Shown: positions 25,578 through 34,845, numbered from the stretch's first letter. The stretch is DNA of 64,000 nt from Pseudopedobacter saltans DSM 12145 (GCF_000190735.1 NC_015177.1:1922001-1986000); one strand, 5' to 3'. The notes: generated by a model from the letters alone, not told the origin. Program-made: numbers and translations.

Positions 25578-25750
25578 AACCCCGACTTCGGAGGGTGTTT
25601 ACCAAGCCCCCTGCAAGGGCAAGTGGTTTTGAGGCACGAAACGGGTTTCGAGTGCCTCAAAACATAACTTGCTCTGTTCGGGTGAACAGAAAATCCGCCC
25701 TACGGGTCGGATTGGGAAAAGCGGAAAAAAACGGCTTTATGCCGTTCCGC
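25578..25750. other. Probable origin of transfer (oriT) with nested hairpins
   Basis: The gap between mobA and traA starts with a dense set of inverted repeats: GCCC/GGGC around CCTGCAA (25,606-25,620), TTTTGAGGCAC (25,627-25,637) with GTGCCTCAAAA (25,652-25,662), TCTGTTC/GAACAGA (25,673-25,690), AATCCG/CGGATT with inner CCC/GGG (25,692-25,713), and GCGGAA..ACGGC with GCCGT..TTCCGC (25,721-25,750). Position beside mobA and divergent transfer genes is the usual oriT location. The nick site cannot be read with certainty. Confidence 0.6.
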
Positions 25751-26125
25751 CCATAGTTTTCTTTCTCCAATGATTTCTCCATTTACCCTTTGCATTTAAG
25801 CCCTTACAAAGTAAGGGTAGCTTTTTCAAAGCATTGACCTATCCGTCACGACCAAACATTGCCAACAAATGCCCCTAACTACCGCATTAAAAGAGTGCAT
25901 CGGAATAACCTGCTTATTTGCGCTATCAGTCACGCAAGCTTGTTTGCAGGCATCCGCTCCCGATTGCAGTTAGGAAAGCCGGAGCGCAGGATTGCAGGAA
26001 CACCGGAACGCATGACGGCATTCCATACGGCAGGCAGGAACAACGGACAGCACGAAAGCTATCCCGTAGCCATTCCATCGGGCGGGATGACAGGCAAGCC
26101 ATCGGTCTTGCCTGCATGAAAGCCC
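25751..26125. other. Gene-free, GC-rich stretch between oriT region and traA
   Basis: Open frames here look accidental, being Arg/Cys/Pro-rich and overlapping in several frames. Several ATGACGGC words occur (for example near 26,010), forming scattered relatives of the tandem repeats that follow. Confidence 0.5.
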
Positions 26126-26185
26126 GAATGACGGCACAGCTGACTGAACGAATGACGGCACAGCTGACTGAACGGATGACGGCAA
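26126..26185. repeat. 24-bp tandem direct repeats upstream of traA
   Basis: Two identical adjacent 24-bp units occupy 26,126-26,149 and 26,150-26,173. Each starts GAATGACGGCACAGC and is followed by TGACTGAAC. A third partial unit begins at 26,174 with GGATGACGGCA. They lie 115-175 bp before traA, a ParA-like ATPase gene, so they could be binding sites for a partition- or transfer-related protein. Confidence 0.8.
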
Positions 26186-26299
26186 GCCCGACAGACGGAA
26201 TTGTATCAAGACTGCCGGACAGTGTGCAGGGATGACAGCCCTGCTCCATGCAGGACGGCAGGCAGTCCACGGAAACAGAAACTTAAAAATAGAATAGAA

Positions 26300-27067
26300 A
26301 TGGAAGCAACAAACAGGACAAAATTCATTGCTTTTTCAAGCCAAAAAGGGGGCGTTGGAAAAAGTACGTTTACAACGGTTACGGCAAGCATACTCCATTA
26401 CCAAATGGGGTATAATGTAGCCGTCTTTGACTGTGACTATCCACAGCACAGCATCTGCCAAATGAGGGAACGGGATTTGAAAGCGGTCATGCAAAACGAG
26501 GTGCTGAAAAAACTGGCGCACCGCCAATTCTCCACCATCAATAAGAAAGCCTATCCGGTACTGCAAAGTAAGGCTGATAATGCACTAACGGATGCGGAAG
26601 CATTCATACAGTCCTCGACCGTTCCCGTGGATATGGTTTTCTTTGACCTGACCGGAACGGTGAACACTACGGGCTTGCTCAACACACTGGCAGGAATGCA
26701 CCACATCTTTTCGCCCATCACGGCAGACCGTGTGGTCATGGAAAGCACGTTGAGCTTTACCGATGTGCTGACCAATGTGCTTATGAAACACGGGCAGACC
26801 TCCATCGAAACCATACGGCTGTTTTGGAACATGGTCGATGGCAGGGAAAAATCCCAACTGTACGAAATCTACGGCAACGTCATTAAGGAAGTCGGACTGC
26901 AAGCAATGGAAACACGCATTGCCGATAGCAAACGCTTCCGCAAGGAAAGCGAGGCAACGGCAAAGACCGTCTTCCGCTCTACGCTATTGCCACCCGACAA
27001 AAGATTGCTGAAAGCCTCCGGCTTGGATTTGTTCATCAGTGAGTTTTTAAGAACCATTAACCTGTAA
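26300..27067 (+). CDS. traA: ParA-family ATPase TraA
   Basis: The ATG at 26,300 gives 255 residues. An upstream in-frame ATG at 26,201 would add a low-quality leader overlapping the non-coding region. The protein starts TKFIAFSSQKGGVGKSTFTT, a deviant Walker A with the ParA signature Lys, followed by VAVFDCDYPQHSICQ (Walker A'-like) and VPVDMVFFDLTGT (Walker B). It is the first gene of the tra set in CTnDOT-like elements. ParA-like TraA proteins may position or partition the element or organise transfer. It is followed 5 bp later by a DUF3408 gene. Confidence 0.9.
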   Translation: MEATNRTKFIAFSSQKGGVGKSTFTTVTASILHYQMGYNVAVFDCDYPQHSICQMRERDLKAVMQNEVLKKLAHRQFSTINKKAYPVLQSKADNALTDAEAFIQSSTVPVDMVFFDLTGTVNTTGLLNTLAGMHHIFSPITADRVVMESTLSFTDVLTNVLMKHGQTSIETIRLFWNMVDGREKSQLYEIYGNVIKEVGLQAMETRIADSKRFRKESEATAKTVFRSTLLPPDKRLLKASGLDLFISEFLRTINL

Positions 27068-27072
27068 CTGCT

Positions 27073-27495
27073 ATGGACAACGAAAACAAGAAAAAGCCGA
27101 ATGCGCCGATTGACGAGGCATATCTCATGTCGATTATGGCAGGCGAAACAAAGAAGCCTCAACAGGCGGTAACACCCCAAGAGCCAATGGCAGAACCGCC
27201 AAAGGAAACACCCACGGAAAAGCCCGTAACCAAAGAGCGAACACGGCAAAAGAGGGCTTCCGATATGGGCTATGGCGAGCGGTTTCTCAACAGCCATACC
27301 ATGACACGCCGAGGCGATAAGAGCATCTACATCCGGCAAGAATACCACGAACGGCTTTCCCGTATCGTGCAGGTCATCGGCGAGGATAAGATACCCTTGT
27401 ATGCCTATTTGGACAATATTCTCGAACATCATTTTGAACAGTTTGAAAAAGCCATCATCGATGATTTCAACGATAAGTTTAAACCCATTTTTTAA
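27073..27495 (+). CDS. DUF3408 conjugal transfer protein
   Basis: A 140-residue protein with a Pro/Glu/Lys-rich disordered N-terminal half and a C-terminal DUF3408 domain: KSIYIRQEYHERLSRIVQVI, then KIPLYAYLDNILEHHFEQF. This resembles small ribbon-helix-helix-type or ParB-companion proteins encoded next to TraA. It lies 5 bp after traA, so it is probably the partner of the ParA-like ATPase. In CTnDOT terms it would be the TraB position; the exact letter is not certain. Confidence 0.8.
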   Translation: MDNENKKKPNAPIDEAYLMSIMAGETKKPQQAVTPQEPMAEPPKETPTEKPVTKERTRQKRASDMGYGERFLNSHTMTRRGDKSIYIRQEYHERLSRIVQVIGEDKIPLYAYLDNILEHHFEQFEKAIIDDFNDKFKPIF

Positions 27496-27506
27496 AGTAT
27501 TCGATT

Positions 27507-27782
27507 ATGAACAAGAGACAGCAAAAACAACCGGAAAAGGTATTGCGCAAAGCGCATTACAAATTGGCATTTTTAAGACCGACCGGAGTTGTCGCAAGGT
27601 GCGGAAAATCGGTCTACATAAGCCCCGATTTCCATAAGAAATTATCCCGTATCGTCTTTCTGCTCGGAGAGGGAGAAATTACGCTTACCGATTACCTGCA
27701 CAGTGTACTGAAACACCACTTTGAGGAGTTCGGAGACGAAATAAAGATTATCTACGCCGACAAGCAAAAGCCAATCTTATAG
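27507..27782 (+). CDS. DUF3408-like small conjugal transfer protein, second copy
   Basis: A 91-residue basic protein whose C-terminal half repeats the pattern of the preceding gene: KSVYISPDFHKKLSRIVFLL, then EITLTDYLHSVLKHHFEEFG. The two are therefore tandem paralogues. It lies 11 bp after the first copy and 2 bp before the next gene, in a tight operon. It corresponds to the TraC position of CTnDOT-type clusters by order; function is inferred to be DNA binding or partition. Confidence 0.78.
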   Translation: MNKRQQKQPEKVLRKAHYKLAFLRPTGVVARCGKSVYISPDFHKKLSRIVFLLGEGEITLTDYLHSVLKHHFEEFGDEIKIIYADKQKPIL

Positions 27783-27784
27783 CT

Positions 27785-28423
27785 ATGGAAACATTGATTG
27801 TAATATGCCTTATCATCGTCATCATCCTTTTGCTGAAAGATAAGGTGGTCATCAATAAGACCGTCCGCAGGGAGATAAAGCCGGAAAAGAAAAGTTCAGA
27901 CCTGCCGGATATTATTGGGCTTCCCAAGCCTGTGGAACGCCACACCTTGCCACCGAATGCCACAAAGAGACAATCGGGCGAACGTGACGGGATAGCTGAT
28001 AATTTTGGTACAGAAACCTACGGGATAGGTGTTGGATTGGAAAATCCGCAGATTGAGGGAGAGCCGGATGAAATTTTCGGGAGTATGTCCGATTTTGAAA
28101 ATGAGGAAGACGAATGGGATGTGTACGGGTTTGAGGACAGCGACAATGAGTTTGCCACAGGGGTTACCTTTGATGAACTGACAACCGTGGGGGCATGGTT
28201 GGAGCAAGATACGCTCGAACCTGCCCTGCAAAAAAAAGCGGTGGATATAGTTCAGCGATTACAGGGAACTGAATTGTTAAGCCTGCTCGAAAACTCAATG
28301 GATGGGGCTTCGCGGAAGATTGCAGAGCTGTTGGACAAGAGCCTCTCCGCCGGAACGGATTTCAGTTCTCCCGATTTGCGGAAAAGTGATTTAGAGGATT
28401 TCGACATCGAGGAGTTTGTGTAA
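27785..28423 (+). CDS. traD: TraD-like membrane-anchored conjugal transfer protein
   Basis: A 212-residue protein with an N-terminal hydrophobic anchor (LIVICLIIVIILLL) followed by a long acidic soluble region. It contains FGTETYGIGVGLENPQIEGE and GVTFDELTTVGAWL, which recur in Bacteroidota proteins annotated as TraD. It probably faces the cytoplasm or periplasm from the inner membrane. It is the last gene before the inserted defence operon, which is transcribed toward it; only 37 bp separate the two stop codons. In the usual gene order traE would come next. Confidence 0.75.
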   Translation: METLIVICLIIVIILLLKDKVVINKTVRREIKPEKKSSDLPDIIGLPKPVERHTLPPNATKRQSGERDGIADNFGTETYGIGVGLENPQIEGEPDEIFGSMSDFENEEDEWDVYGFEDSDNEFATGVTFDELTTVGAWLEQDTLEPALQKKAVDIVQRLQGTELLSLLENSMDGASRKIAELLDKSLSAGTDFSSPDLRKSDLEDFDIEEFV

Positions 28424-28460
28424 GCAAACTCTGTTTATTTATTCTTCTTAATCTTAATTT

Positions 28461-30590
28461 TCAAAACAGGTCATCATCTTCCGGCTCATTATTTATATTT
28501 TGCCATTCGTCCGTTAACGCTTTCCAATCGACATTTCTTTCTCTTTGCATAGTCCATACATCCCAAAAGTCAGGGTCATTAGATTTAGGTCGATGTTCTG
28601 GTTTTAGCTCGTTCATTTCCACTAAAATGGGGATAGGCGATGCCCAACCCAATAGTATTGCTTTTCTTGTTGGTAATATTGGAAGTTCTTGTAGTAATCC
28701 TCCAATATTATCAGGCACAAGTCTTCTAACAAGCTCTTGGTCTCTATCATTTACTATACGATGTAAAAGAAATGTATTGCATTGAGAAAGCACTGTTGCT
28801 GAAAGTTCTGATGGACGTTGAGAAGATAACGTCAAGCTTAATCCAAATTTTCTACCTTCTTTTGCAATCTTTTCAAAAGCTTCAGTACATAACTGAGATG
28901 TGCTAATCTCATCGGAACTATCATTGTATCTCTTAATAAAATTGTGTGCTTCTTCCATTACAATGACAGTAGGCAATAACTCATTATGCATCCTCCTATA
29001 CCGTTGCAACGCTTCAAAAACCAATCTGGAAATTACAGAAACAACTAAATGTGAAATATCAGAGGGTACTAAAGACAGGTCGATTATCGAAATGCCATTT
29101 ATCGTATTACCTAACCAATTATCCAAAGTAATATCTTCTTTATCAACAATGATTTTATTCATTCTTGTATCAGAAAGCATTGAACGCATTCTCATTATTA
29201 AGAAATCAACAAACTGCATAACTCCTGCCTCCTGTGACAATCGTTCAACGTGGTCAGCAATGGATGTCACGTCAAAAGGCATAGGTGTATCTTCATTGGG
29301 GCCAACATATACAGCTACGCCACCAAAGTTTTCTAATAGACTGTTTATCCCTTGTAAGCAACTCTCTACATCAGTTCGTGTAAACGCAACGTAATACTCA
29401 ATAACCTGGCCTCCTTTTTCAAAAGATTTGAATTTTGAAGAGGCTATGCCATTTATTATTTGTGACAGGTCTCTAAAATGTTGTTTTATATCCTCTCCTT
29501 CAGCAGTATTCTCAAAAAGCGCTGCATCTTCAATAAGACTTTTTAACTTATTGCCGAAAGCAGTAGCACTGTCTTTATAATTAGCACTATTTGATAAATC
29601 CACTCTTAAAGAAGCATAGCAGCTTGAAAAATGGCTTCTAACTTTAGTCTCAAAAGAAGAAATGCCATCTACTTCTCCTGAACGTAGTTCTCGCAATGCT
29701 CTTCTAAGAATAGGTCTTTGAGTACGCCCACTTGCATTTGAAAAAGAACTCCATTCATAGCTATTCCAAAGCCAAGCTGGAACTTTCAATTCTTTAAATG
29801 TTTTCTTTTCTTCGTCCGTTAATTCGACTTTAAATTTCTTTATATCACAATTAAGATCATCAAACGCATTAGTATATTCACCGTTAGGGTCTAATACTAT
29901 GAACCTATTGTTGAGCTTAGTTTCCGGCTCTGTCTTTCCTTCTGCAATTCTTGCTTGTAATGTTCTATCAGCCTCCTCCAAAGACCACCTAATAACGCCA
30001 GCCACACTACAAGATTTACCACTTCCTGTATTGCCAAGTATCGCAATGTGCCTGCCAAATAACTTATCTGGGTTAATTGTTACATCAGCGTTAGCAGCTA
30101 TTGGGGCAGTACCAATCTTTACTACTGAATTAGGTTCTTTATTTTCTACAATTGATTTCAATTGTGCGTCTGTTGGCAAAATAACAGTATCTCCGATAGA
30201 AGGAAAACTATAAACGCCTCTTGCTAATACGTACCTCTTTTCACTTATTTTTCCCACCTGCTTTAATGTACCCATTGGAGTAATTGACATTTTCCTTAAT
30301 GGAAACGGCAGGTCTATCAAGTCAAAATCTTTATACCCTTTTCTTTTAGGGTACTGACTATTTTCTACGCCTATCCAACTGATTAGTCCAACTAATGATC
30401 CTACTTCATTTGGAATAAGAACAAAGCCGTTTATTCTTGGAAACAAAGTGGGTGTACCTGTATTTAGGGCTGTATTCTGAGGAGCTGCTGTATCAAGCAA
30501 CACTCTTATATCACCTGGAGAGACATAATCAACTGTACCAATGGTAAGATTACGCAAGTGGTCGAAATCATATCGGTATAATTCACTCAT
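28461..30590 (-). CDS. herA: HerA-like ATPase/helicase of a SIR2-HerA defence module
   Basis: A 709-residue HerA/DUF87-type protein. Residues about 10-130 form a HAS-barrel-like N-terminal domain. Walker A is HIAILGNTGSGKSCSVAG (GNTGSGKS at 186-193), NRFIVLDPNGEYTNAFDD follows, and Walker B is PTVIVMEEAHNFIKRY (about 540-555), with GLSLTLSSQRPSELSATV as the sensor/arginine-finger region. HerA proteins form hexameric rings that move on DNA. Together with SIR2 proteins they form an anti-phage complex (established as SIR2-HerA), which degrades NAD+ and possibly DNA. Its start overlaps the sir2 stop by 4 bp (ATGA), indicating translational coupling. It is the last gene of the five-gene operon. 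Confidence 0.93.
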   Translation of the reverse strand: MSELYRYDFDHLRNLTIGTVDYVSPGDIRVLLDTAAPQNTALNTGTPTLFPRINGFVLIPNEVGSLVGLISWIGVENSQYPKRKGYKDFDLIDLPFPLRKMSITPMGTLKQVGKISEKRYVLARGVYSFPSIGDTVILPTDAQLKSIVENKEPNSVVKIGTAPIAANADVTINPDKLFGRHIAILGNTGSGKSCSVAGVIRWSLEEADRTLQARIAEGKTEPETKLNNRFIVLDPNGEYTNAFDDLNCDIKKFKVELTDEEKKTFKELKVPAWLWNSYEWSSFSNASGRTQRPILRRALRELRSGEVDGISSFETKVRSHFSSCYASLRVDLSNSANYKDSATAFGNKLKSLIEDAALFENTAEGEDIKQHFRDLSQIINGIASSKFKSFEKGGQVIEYYVAFTRTDVESCLQGINSLLENFGGVAVYVGPNEDTPMPFDVTSIADHVERLSQEAGVMQFVDFLIMRMRSMLSDTRMNKIIVDKEDITLDNWLGNTINGISIIDLSLVPSDISHLVVSVISRLVFEALQRYRRMHNELLPTVIVMEEAHNFIKRYNDSSDEISTSQLCTEAFEKIAKEGRKFGLSLTLSSQRPSELSATVLSQCNTFLLHRIVNDRDQELVRRLVPDNIGGLLQELPILPTRKAILLGWASPIPILVEMNELKPEHRPKSNDPDFWDVWTMQRERNVDWKALTDEWQNINNEPEDDDLF

Positions 30591-31924
30591 AATTCTTCGT
30601 TTTGTTGATTGTCATTATTAGCTGCAACGTTATGACCTTCACCTCGACTATCTTTCAGCTTTTGCATTTTTACCGTTAATCTGTCAATGGCGGATTTAGG
30701 TAAATAGTATTCAACCAAGTTGTTTAAATCCCCAAAGTGGCTTCCGATTAATAAAGTACATTGTGCTGCATTTTTGTTCTCTAAAAATTTAATGATGCGG
30801 TCTCTTGCCGCTCCATAATTGATATGCTCACCCTCTTTGGCATAATTTATATCCCAAGCAATAATCACCAAGTGAGTTGACGGGATAGTTAGCATATCTT
30901 CAATTACCCGGTTTATATGACTATCTCCAAAACCATAACCGTAGGTTATAATTACCGAATTAGGTTGGCAAATAGCTGACGAAAAATCTCTAAACAATTC
31001 AGCGTAAGGATAAAAAGCTGTTTCAATATCTTTTGATGAGTTTGGATATATTACAACCTTCTCACTTACTTCTTGCGGAACTTCAGGGTGGTCTGATTTT
31101 GCGCCGAATGGTAAAAGTGAACGTATTATTTTTTTGTCTTGGAATTTCCAATCAATTGATCCATGAAGTTTGGTAATCCTTGCCACACCTTCAACATAGC
31201 GTGGTTCACCTCTAATTCCGGGCGGATTATAATGGTAATCAAGTTCAAGCCTTGTATTTCTGAAAACAGGTTGGATCTTGCCTTTAAATCTGTCAAGTAA
31301 CAAAACACCTGTCGCATCAGCTGCTAACTCAATAAACCTATCATAATTGGTAGTAAAAATATTCAGCCTTTCTCTGGAAGCTGCTCTGCTTGTGAAGCTT
31401 AAAATAAAGCTTTTCAATAAATTGAAAGCTTCAATTGCTTTTGCATCATCTTTACCCAATTTATCGTTAAACTGCTGTTCAGCATCTAATATAGCCTCAA
31501 TAAACTTTAGTAACTTCGCATCTAATTCTTTTTTTAGAGGTTTGGCTCTTGCATCATCTAAAAGATATAAGCCGTTTATTAGTTCTAAAGCAATACGAAT
31601 ATCATCTTCAATATTCGCTTCTCCTCGCTCCATTTTTCCCGCGGCTTCGTCAGCTTTACTTTTAACTTGCTCTCCTAAGTCATCCTCTAAGGTAAGCCTG
31701 TCCATACCTTGTGCTTTTACATCAGCAACAAAAGATACAGCACTTGTAAGACCTGCGCCAACAAGTAATGAAAGATGTTCACTTTGAAATATCGCAGATA
31801 GCCAAGGTTCTACTTCTTTTTTCAAATTATCAGGCTCAATCGTATCAATATCTGATGTTGAAATAGTAGTCGTATTGGTTTTTAAAATGTGAGCATCATT
31901 CCAATCAATTTTAAAAAGGCTCAT
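30587..31924 (-). CDS. sir2: SIR2-family NADase-like protein
   Basis: A 445-residue SIR2-fold protein. The NAD-binding motif is LSLLVGAGLTSAVSF (GAG at 56-58). Later come NIFTTNYDRFIELAAD with the Asn-Tyr-Asp catalytic region, RITKLHGSIDWKF with the catalytic His-Gly, and VIITYGYGFGDSHINRVI, the C-terminal motif. All key residues for NAD+ hydrolysis seem to be present. In the known SIR2-HerA system the SIR2 ring is activated on infection and depletes NAD+. The gene starts 28 bp after the argonaute gene and overlaps herA by 4 bp. No APAZ-like region is evident, so it is not a SIR2-APAZ protein. Confidence 0.92.
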   Translation of the reverse strand: MSLFKIDWNDAHILKTNTTTISTSDIDTIEPDNLKKEVEPWLSAIFQSEHLSLLVGAGLTSAVSFVADVKAQGMDRLTLEDDLGEQVKSKADEAAGKMERGEANIEDDIRIALELINGLYLLDDARAKPLKKELDAKLLKFIEAILDAEQQFNDKLGKDDAKAIEAFNLLKSFILSFTSRAASRERLNIFTTNYDRFIELAADATGVLLLDRFKGKIQPVFRNTRLELDYHYNPPGIRGEPRYVEGVARITKLHGSIDWKFQDKKIIRSLLPFGAKSDHPEVPQEVSEKVVIYPNSSKDIETAFYPYAELFRDFSSAICQPNSVIITYGYGFGDSHINRVIEDMLTIPSTHLVIIAWDINYAKEGEHINYGAARDRIIKFLENKNAAQCTLLIGSHFGDLNNLVEYYLPKSAIDRLTVKMQKLKDSRGEGHNVAANNDNQQNEEL

Positions 31925-31952
31925 AATAATATGTTTTATAATTTTTAACCAG

Positions 31953-33461
31953 TTATATATAGTATTTGAAAGCCAATGGTGGTGCTTGGATATCGGTACT
32001 CGCAGTAAGTATCTCGCCTATTTTATCCGCAAAACGTAATGTTACTGGAATTCCATCGGCATAAATACAGGCATTATAATTTAGCTTTGTCAAAGCCATT
32101 ATATCTTTCAAAACCTGTTCAATATCAGCATTCCCTTTATTGATTTCTATAAAAATTGGATTAGGGACTTCTAAGGATAATGTTGTTTGAGTTTTAGGAA
32201 CGTAACCAATAGTCCAAAGAAATGCAGACCTTTCATTTACAACAAATGCATTTCCCCTCATTATCGGATAAGCACCCTCTTCTTTGAATAATTTTATTTG
32301 TGGACGTGTATCAATGGAAATTCCTACAAGGTTTGTTCCTTCAGGAACAACCTCTTTAAAAGCATCCCATTCCTCTTTGTTGAATTTGGTTTTAGAATGG
32401 ATAAATATTTCTTTGGGATTTTCTCCCATTTGTTCTTGGTAAGATTTTATCGCTTGCGATAAAAGTGCTTTCGCTTCTTTGGGCTTTAGATGAAATTCTC
32501 CCTTTTTAGGATTATACCAAGGTCCAACAGCACCTTTAAAAACCGTTCCGTCTCCACTATCTAAAAACATTTGAGCTGCACAACAGGCGTTTTTAATGTT
32601 CTTATCCCTTTCCAATTGTTTATAGACTAAGCCTAAATAACATACCCCTTCACGAATATCAGAAAGCTTCCAGGGTTTACCTCCTGCTTTATAATAAGCT
32701 GCTGTTGAAACCGTCCACGCAAGATGTCCTTCTATTTTTTTGAAATTGCGTAGAGGTTGCCCGAATTTATTTGTAAAACTTTCCCAAGCCAATGTACTTT
32801 CTCTTAAAATTTGTGTGGTAATCATATGAGGAAGCAACCTTGCTTTTAGTTGGTCGTGAAATTGAGCATCGTATTTATAGGGCTCTGCGGCAACATTATC
32901 TTCATCAAAAAGTGATGGTGTAGAAATAAATTTCTTTGCCTGACTTTTCTTTAACGTTGATTTTCTTTGCAATAAGTCTTTGGGTAATATAGAATTGGGT
33001 CTGCAATATTGAAATATTACGTCTGGCACCATGACAAACCAAACATCTATTTTATCCTCGTCATTTTTTACAGCTTGAAGAATTTTATTTATAAATAGGT
33101 TTACCACTTCATACGTTCTTGTATGATTATTATCTAATGAAATTGCTTCGTTTATTTCTTCATCTGTAACCTCTTTGAATGAAATATTATTTGCTTCCCA
33201 TTTGCAATTGAAAACTGCTTCAAATCCAGGAAAGAATGGGCGGGTAATATTGTTTGAATTATAAACAGGCTTTTGAATTTTATCAATGTAATTCTTAAAG
33301 ATTTCTAAACCTCGTTTTGTTCCAATTACACCGCTTCTAATACCATAAATCTTAGGTTGTTCCAATGGGCCAAATAATGCTAATCCATCACGCACGTCTT
33401 CGCAACTTTGATTAAATGCGAATTTCATTTTAGGTTCTTCTATGTATAAAAGGTTGCTCAT
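31953..33461 (-). CDS. ago: Short prokaryotic Argonaute (SPARTA type)
   Basis: A 502-residue short pAgo with only MID and PIWI parts, as in SPARTA. FNQSCEDVRDGLALFGPLE is at the N-terminus, IDVWFVMVPDVIFQYCRP and HMITTQILRESTLAW lie in the MID region, and the PIWI region runs from about residue 240 to the end. Positions that are catalytic Asp in active PIWI domains are replaced (CYLGLVYKQLE and IFIHSKTKF lack them), so target cleavage is not expected. It should bind a guide RNA and sense complementary DNA, passing the signal to its TIR-APAZ partner. Its ATG overlaps the TIR-APAZ stop by 4 bp. Confidence 0.93.
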   Translation of the reverse strand: MSNLLYIEEPKMKFAFNQSCEDVRDGLALFGPLEQPKIYGIRSGVIGTKRGLEIFKNYIDKIQKPVYNSNNITRPFFPGFEAVFNCKWEANNISFKEVTDEEINEAISLDNNHTRTYEVVNLFINKILQAVKNDEDKIDVWFVMVPDVIFQYCRPNSILPKDLLQRKSTLKKSQAKKFISTPSLFDEDNVAAEPYKYDAQFHDQLKARLLPHMITTQILRESTLAWESFTNKFGQPLRNFKKIEGHLAWTVSTAAYYKAGGKPWKLSDIREGVCYLGLVYKQLERDKNIKNACCAAQMFLDSGDGTVFKGAVGPWYNPKKGEFHLKPKEAKALLSQAIKSYQEQMGENPKEIFIHSKTKFNKEEWDAFKEVVPEGTNLVGISIDTRPQIKLFKEEGAYPIMRGNAFVVNERSAFLWTIGYVPKTQTTLSLEVPNPIFIEINKGNADIEQVLKDIMALTKLNYNACIYADGIPVTLRFADKIGEILTASTDIQAPPLAFKYYI

Positions 33462-34819
33462 TGGTTTTCTACTGGTTTTTCTTCAAGTTCTTCATTTTCT
33501 ACACTATCCAAGTAAGTCATATCAGAAAGCTCTACTTCTTCATCTAATAATTCCTTTTCCGGTATAACATAGCTTTTATTACTTAAAAATTCTTTGGGAC
33601 TTGCTGATATGATAATCTTTTCTTCACTTCCCACATCGAAGGAAAAAGTATTTTCATTCCCAGACAGATAAGAAACAAAGGCTTGCATTTTGTTTTTCCA
33701 ATCATCATTATACCAGCCCTTTCCTTGTTTTCTTCTCGCACTATGCTGAATTGAGGCTTTATCAATTAAAGTTTCCCCATCAGTGGTGAAATAAATATGC
33801 GAATTGAAAACCAATACAGGGAAAGGATATAGCTTTGTGTAGGATGATAACCCGTAGTGCCAATGTTTATCTTTCTGTTTACCTACCAAGAGAACTTTAT
33901 TGTGCTTATCCTTGTCAAGTGTTCCTTTTTTAAACCAATATCCAATCTTGTTTGACATTTGATAGGGTTCTATATTTCTTTCCGCAAAAAATTTGTCAAT
34001 AGCCAGATTACAAAGTCTTACAATTGCACGCCTCGCATCATTATTGGAAATAAAATCGTCTTCATAACCTTCCTCCAAAATTTTTTGGGTAGATATTCTT
34101 ATTGTTCTCTGGGGGCTATACGTTTCCGTTTTAGGCAAATGATGCATAAAATCATACTCATAAGCAAACGTACAAACATAGTTTTTATAAGGTATTGCAG
34201 GAAATGTAAGCTGGTTCAGGTCATAGTTCTTAGGCATCAGTCTGTCGTAGAAATGAAACCTTAATTCTTCCGGAAATTCAATGATTGGAAACCAATTAGA
34301 GGTATATATTTCTTCTTTTTCAACCGGAACTAAATTCTGCAAAAATATTTGTTCGTATAAACTATTGGCTTTTTCAGCGTCAGTTTTAGCAGGACTGATG
34401 CCTTTGTCTTCGAGAAACTTTATTATATCTTGTAATCCAACTGCCCAAGACTTTTTAAAATCAATTGCATTCAACCTTACAACATCAATGTTGATATCAT
34501 CATAAGAGAGGTCATTATCAATCATTAACGGAACCACAAAAGTGGCATCATTCAATGTTTTCTGTGTTTTTTGAGCAACTGTAATTTCCTTCAATACTCC
34601 CTCTCTGCTATTGGAAATAGCAGACATTACAACAAAAAATTGAATTGTGTTATCTCTAATCTCTGTCTCAATGGTCTTCCAGAAATCCACTCCTTTGTCT
34701 AAGTAGAATACATCACACCAAACGTCATATCCTAATGTAATCAGCTTTAATGCTAACCACTTAGTAAAGTCGTTGTCATTTGGTGTTGCGTGACTAATAA
34801 AAATCTTATTTCTCATCAA
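33458..34819 (-). CDS. TIR-APAZ protein, NADase effector of SPARTA
   Basis: A 453-residue protein. The TIR domain (about 3-130) begins NKIFISHATPNDNDFTKWLA, has GYDVWCDVFYLDKGVDF, and has the catalytic glutamate in SNSREGVLKEITVAQ (Glu78, or 77 from the second Met). From about 170 on it has the APAZ-type region that clamps onto the Argonaute MID-PIWI. The very acidic tail (DEEVELSD..EELEEKP) matches the C-terminal tail seen in SPARTA TIR-APAZ proteins. On target recognition such complexes oligomerise and cleave NAD+, killing or arresting the cell. It lies 26 bp downstream of the XRE regulator gene and overlaps ago. Confidence 0.93.
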   Translation of the reverse strand: MMRNKIFISHATPNDNDFTKWLALKLITLGYDVWCDVFYLDKGVDFWKTIETEIRDNTIQFFVVMSAISNSREGVLKEITVAQKTQKTLNDATFVVPLMIDNDLSYDDINIDVVRLNAIDFKKSWAVGLQDIIKFLEDKGISPAKTDAEKANSLYEQIFLQNLVPVEKEEIYTSNWFPIIEFPEELRFHFYDRLMPKNYDLNQLTFPAIPYKNYVCTFAYEYDFMHHLPKTETYSPQRTIRISTQKILEEGYEDDFISNNDARRAIVRLCNLAIDKFFAERNIEPYQMSNKIGYWFKKGTLDKDKHNKVLLVGKQKDKHWHYGLSSYTKLYPFPVLVFNSHIYFTTDGETLIDKASIQHSARRKQGKGWYNDDWKNKMQAFVSYLSGNENTFSFDVGSEEKIIISASPKEFLSNKSYVIPEKELLDEEVELSDMTYLDSVENEELEEKPVENQ

Positions 34820-34845
34820 TATCCCCGTGATAATTTATAATGTAT

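Noticed and set aside
26126-26185. CRISPR array
   Set aside because: Repeats are directly adjacent without spacers and there are only two full units; no cas genes are present.
25859-26299. Several overlapping frames in both directions before traA
   Set aside because: Composition is Arg/Cys/Pro-rich, frames overlap on both strands and cover the 24-bp tandem repeats; they look accidental.
26201-26299. N-terminal extension of TraA from an upstream ATG
   Set aside because: ParA-family proteins begin close to the Walker A motif; the ATG at 26,300 fits and the extension is low quality.
30587-31924. SIR2-APAZ (SPARSA) effector for the Argonaute
   Set aside because: No APAZ-like region is visible in this protein, and the Argonaute already overlaps a TIR-APAZ gene; pairing with HerA is supported by the 4-bp overlap.
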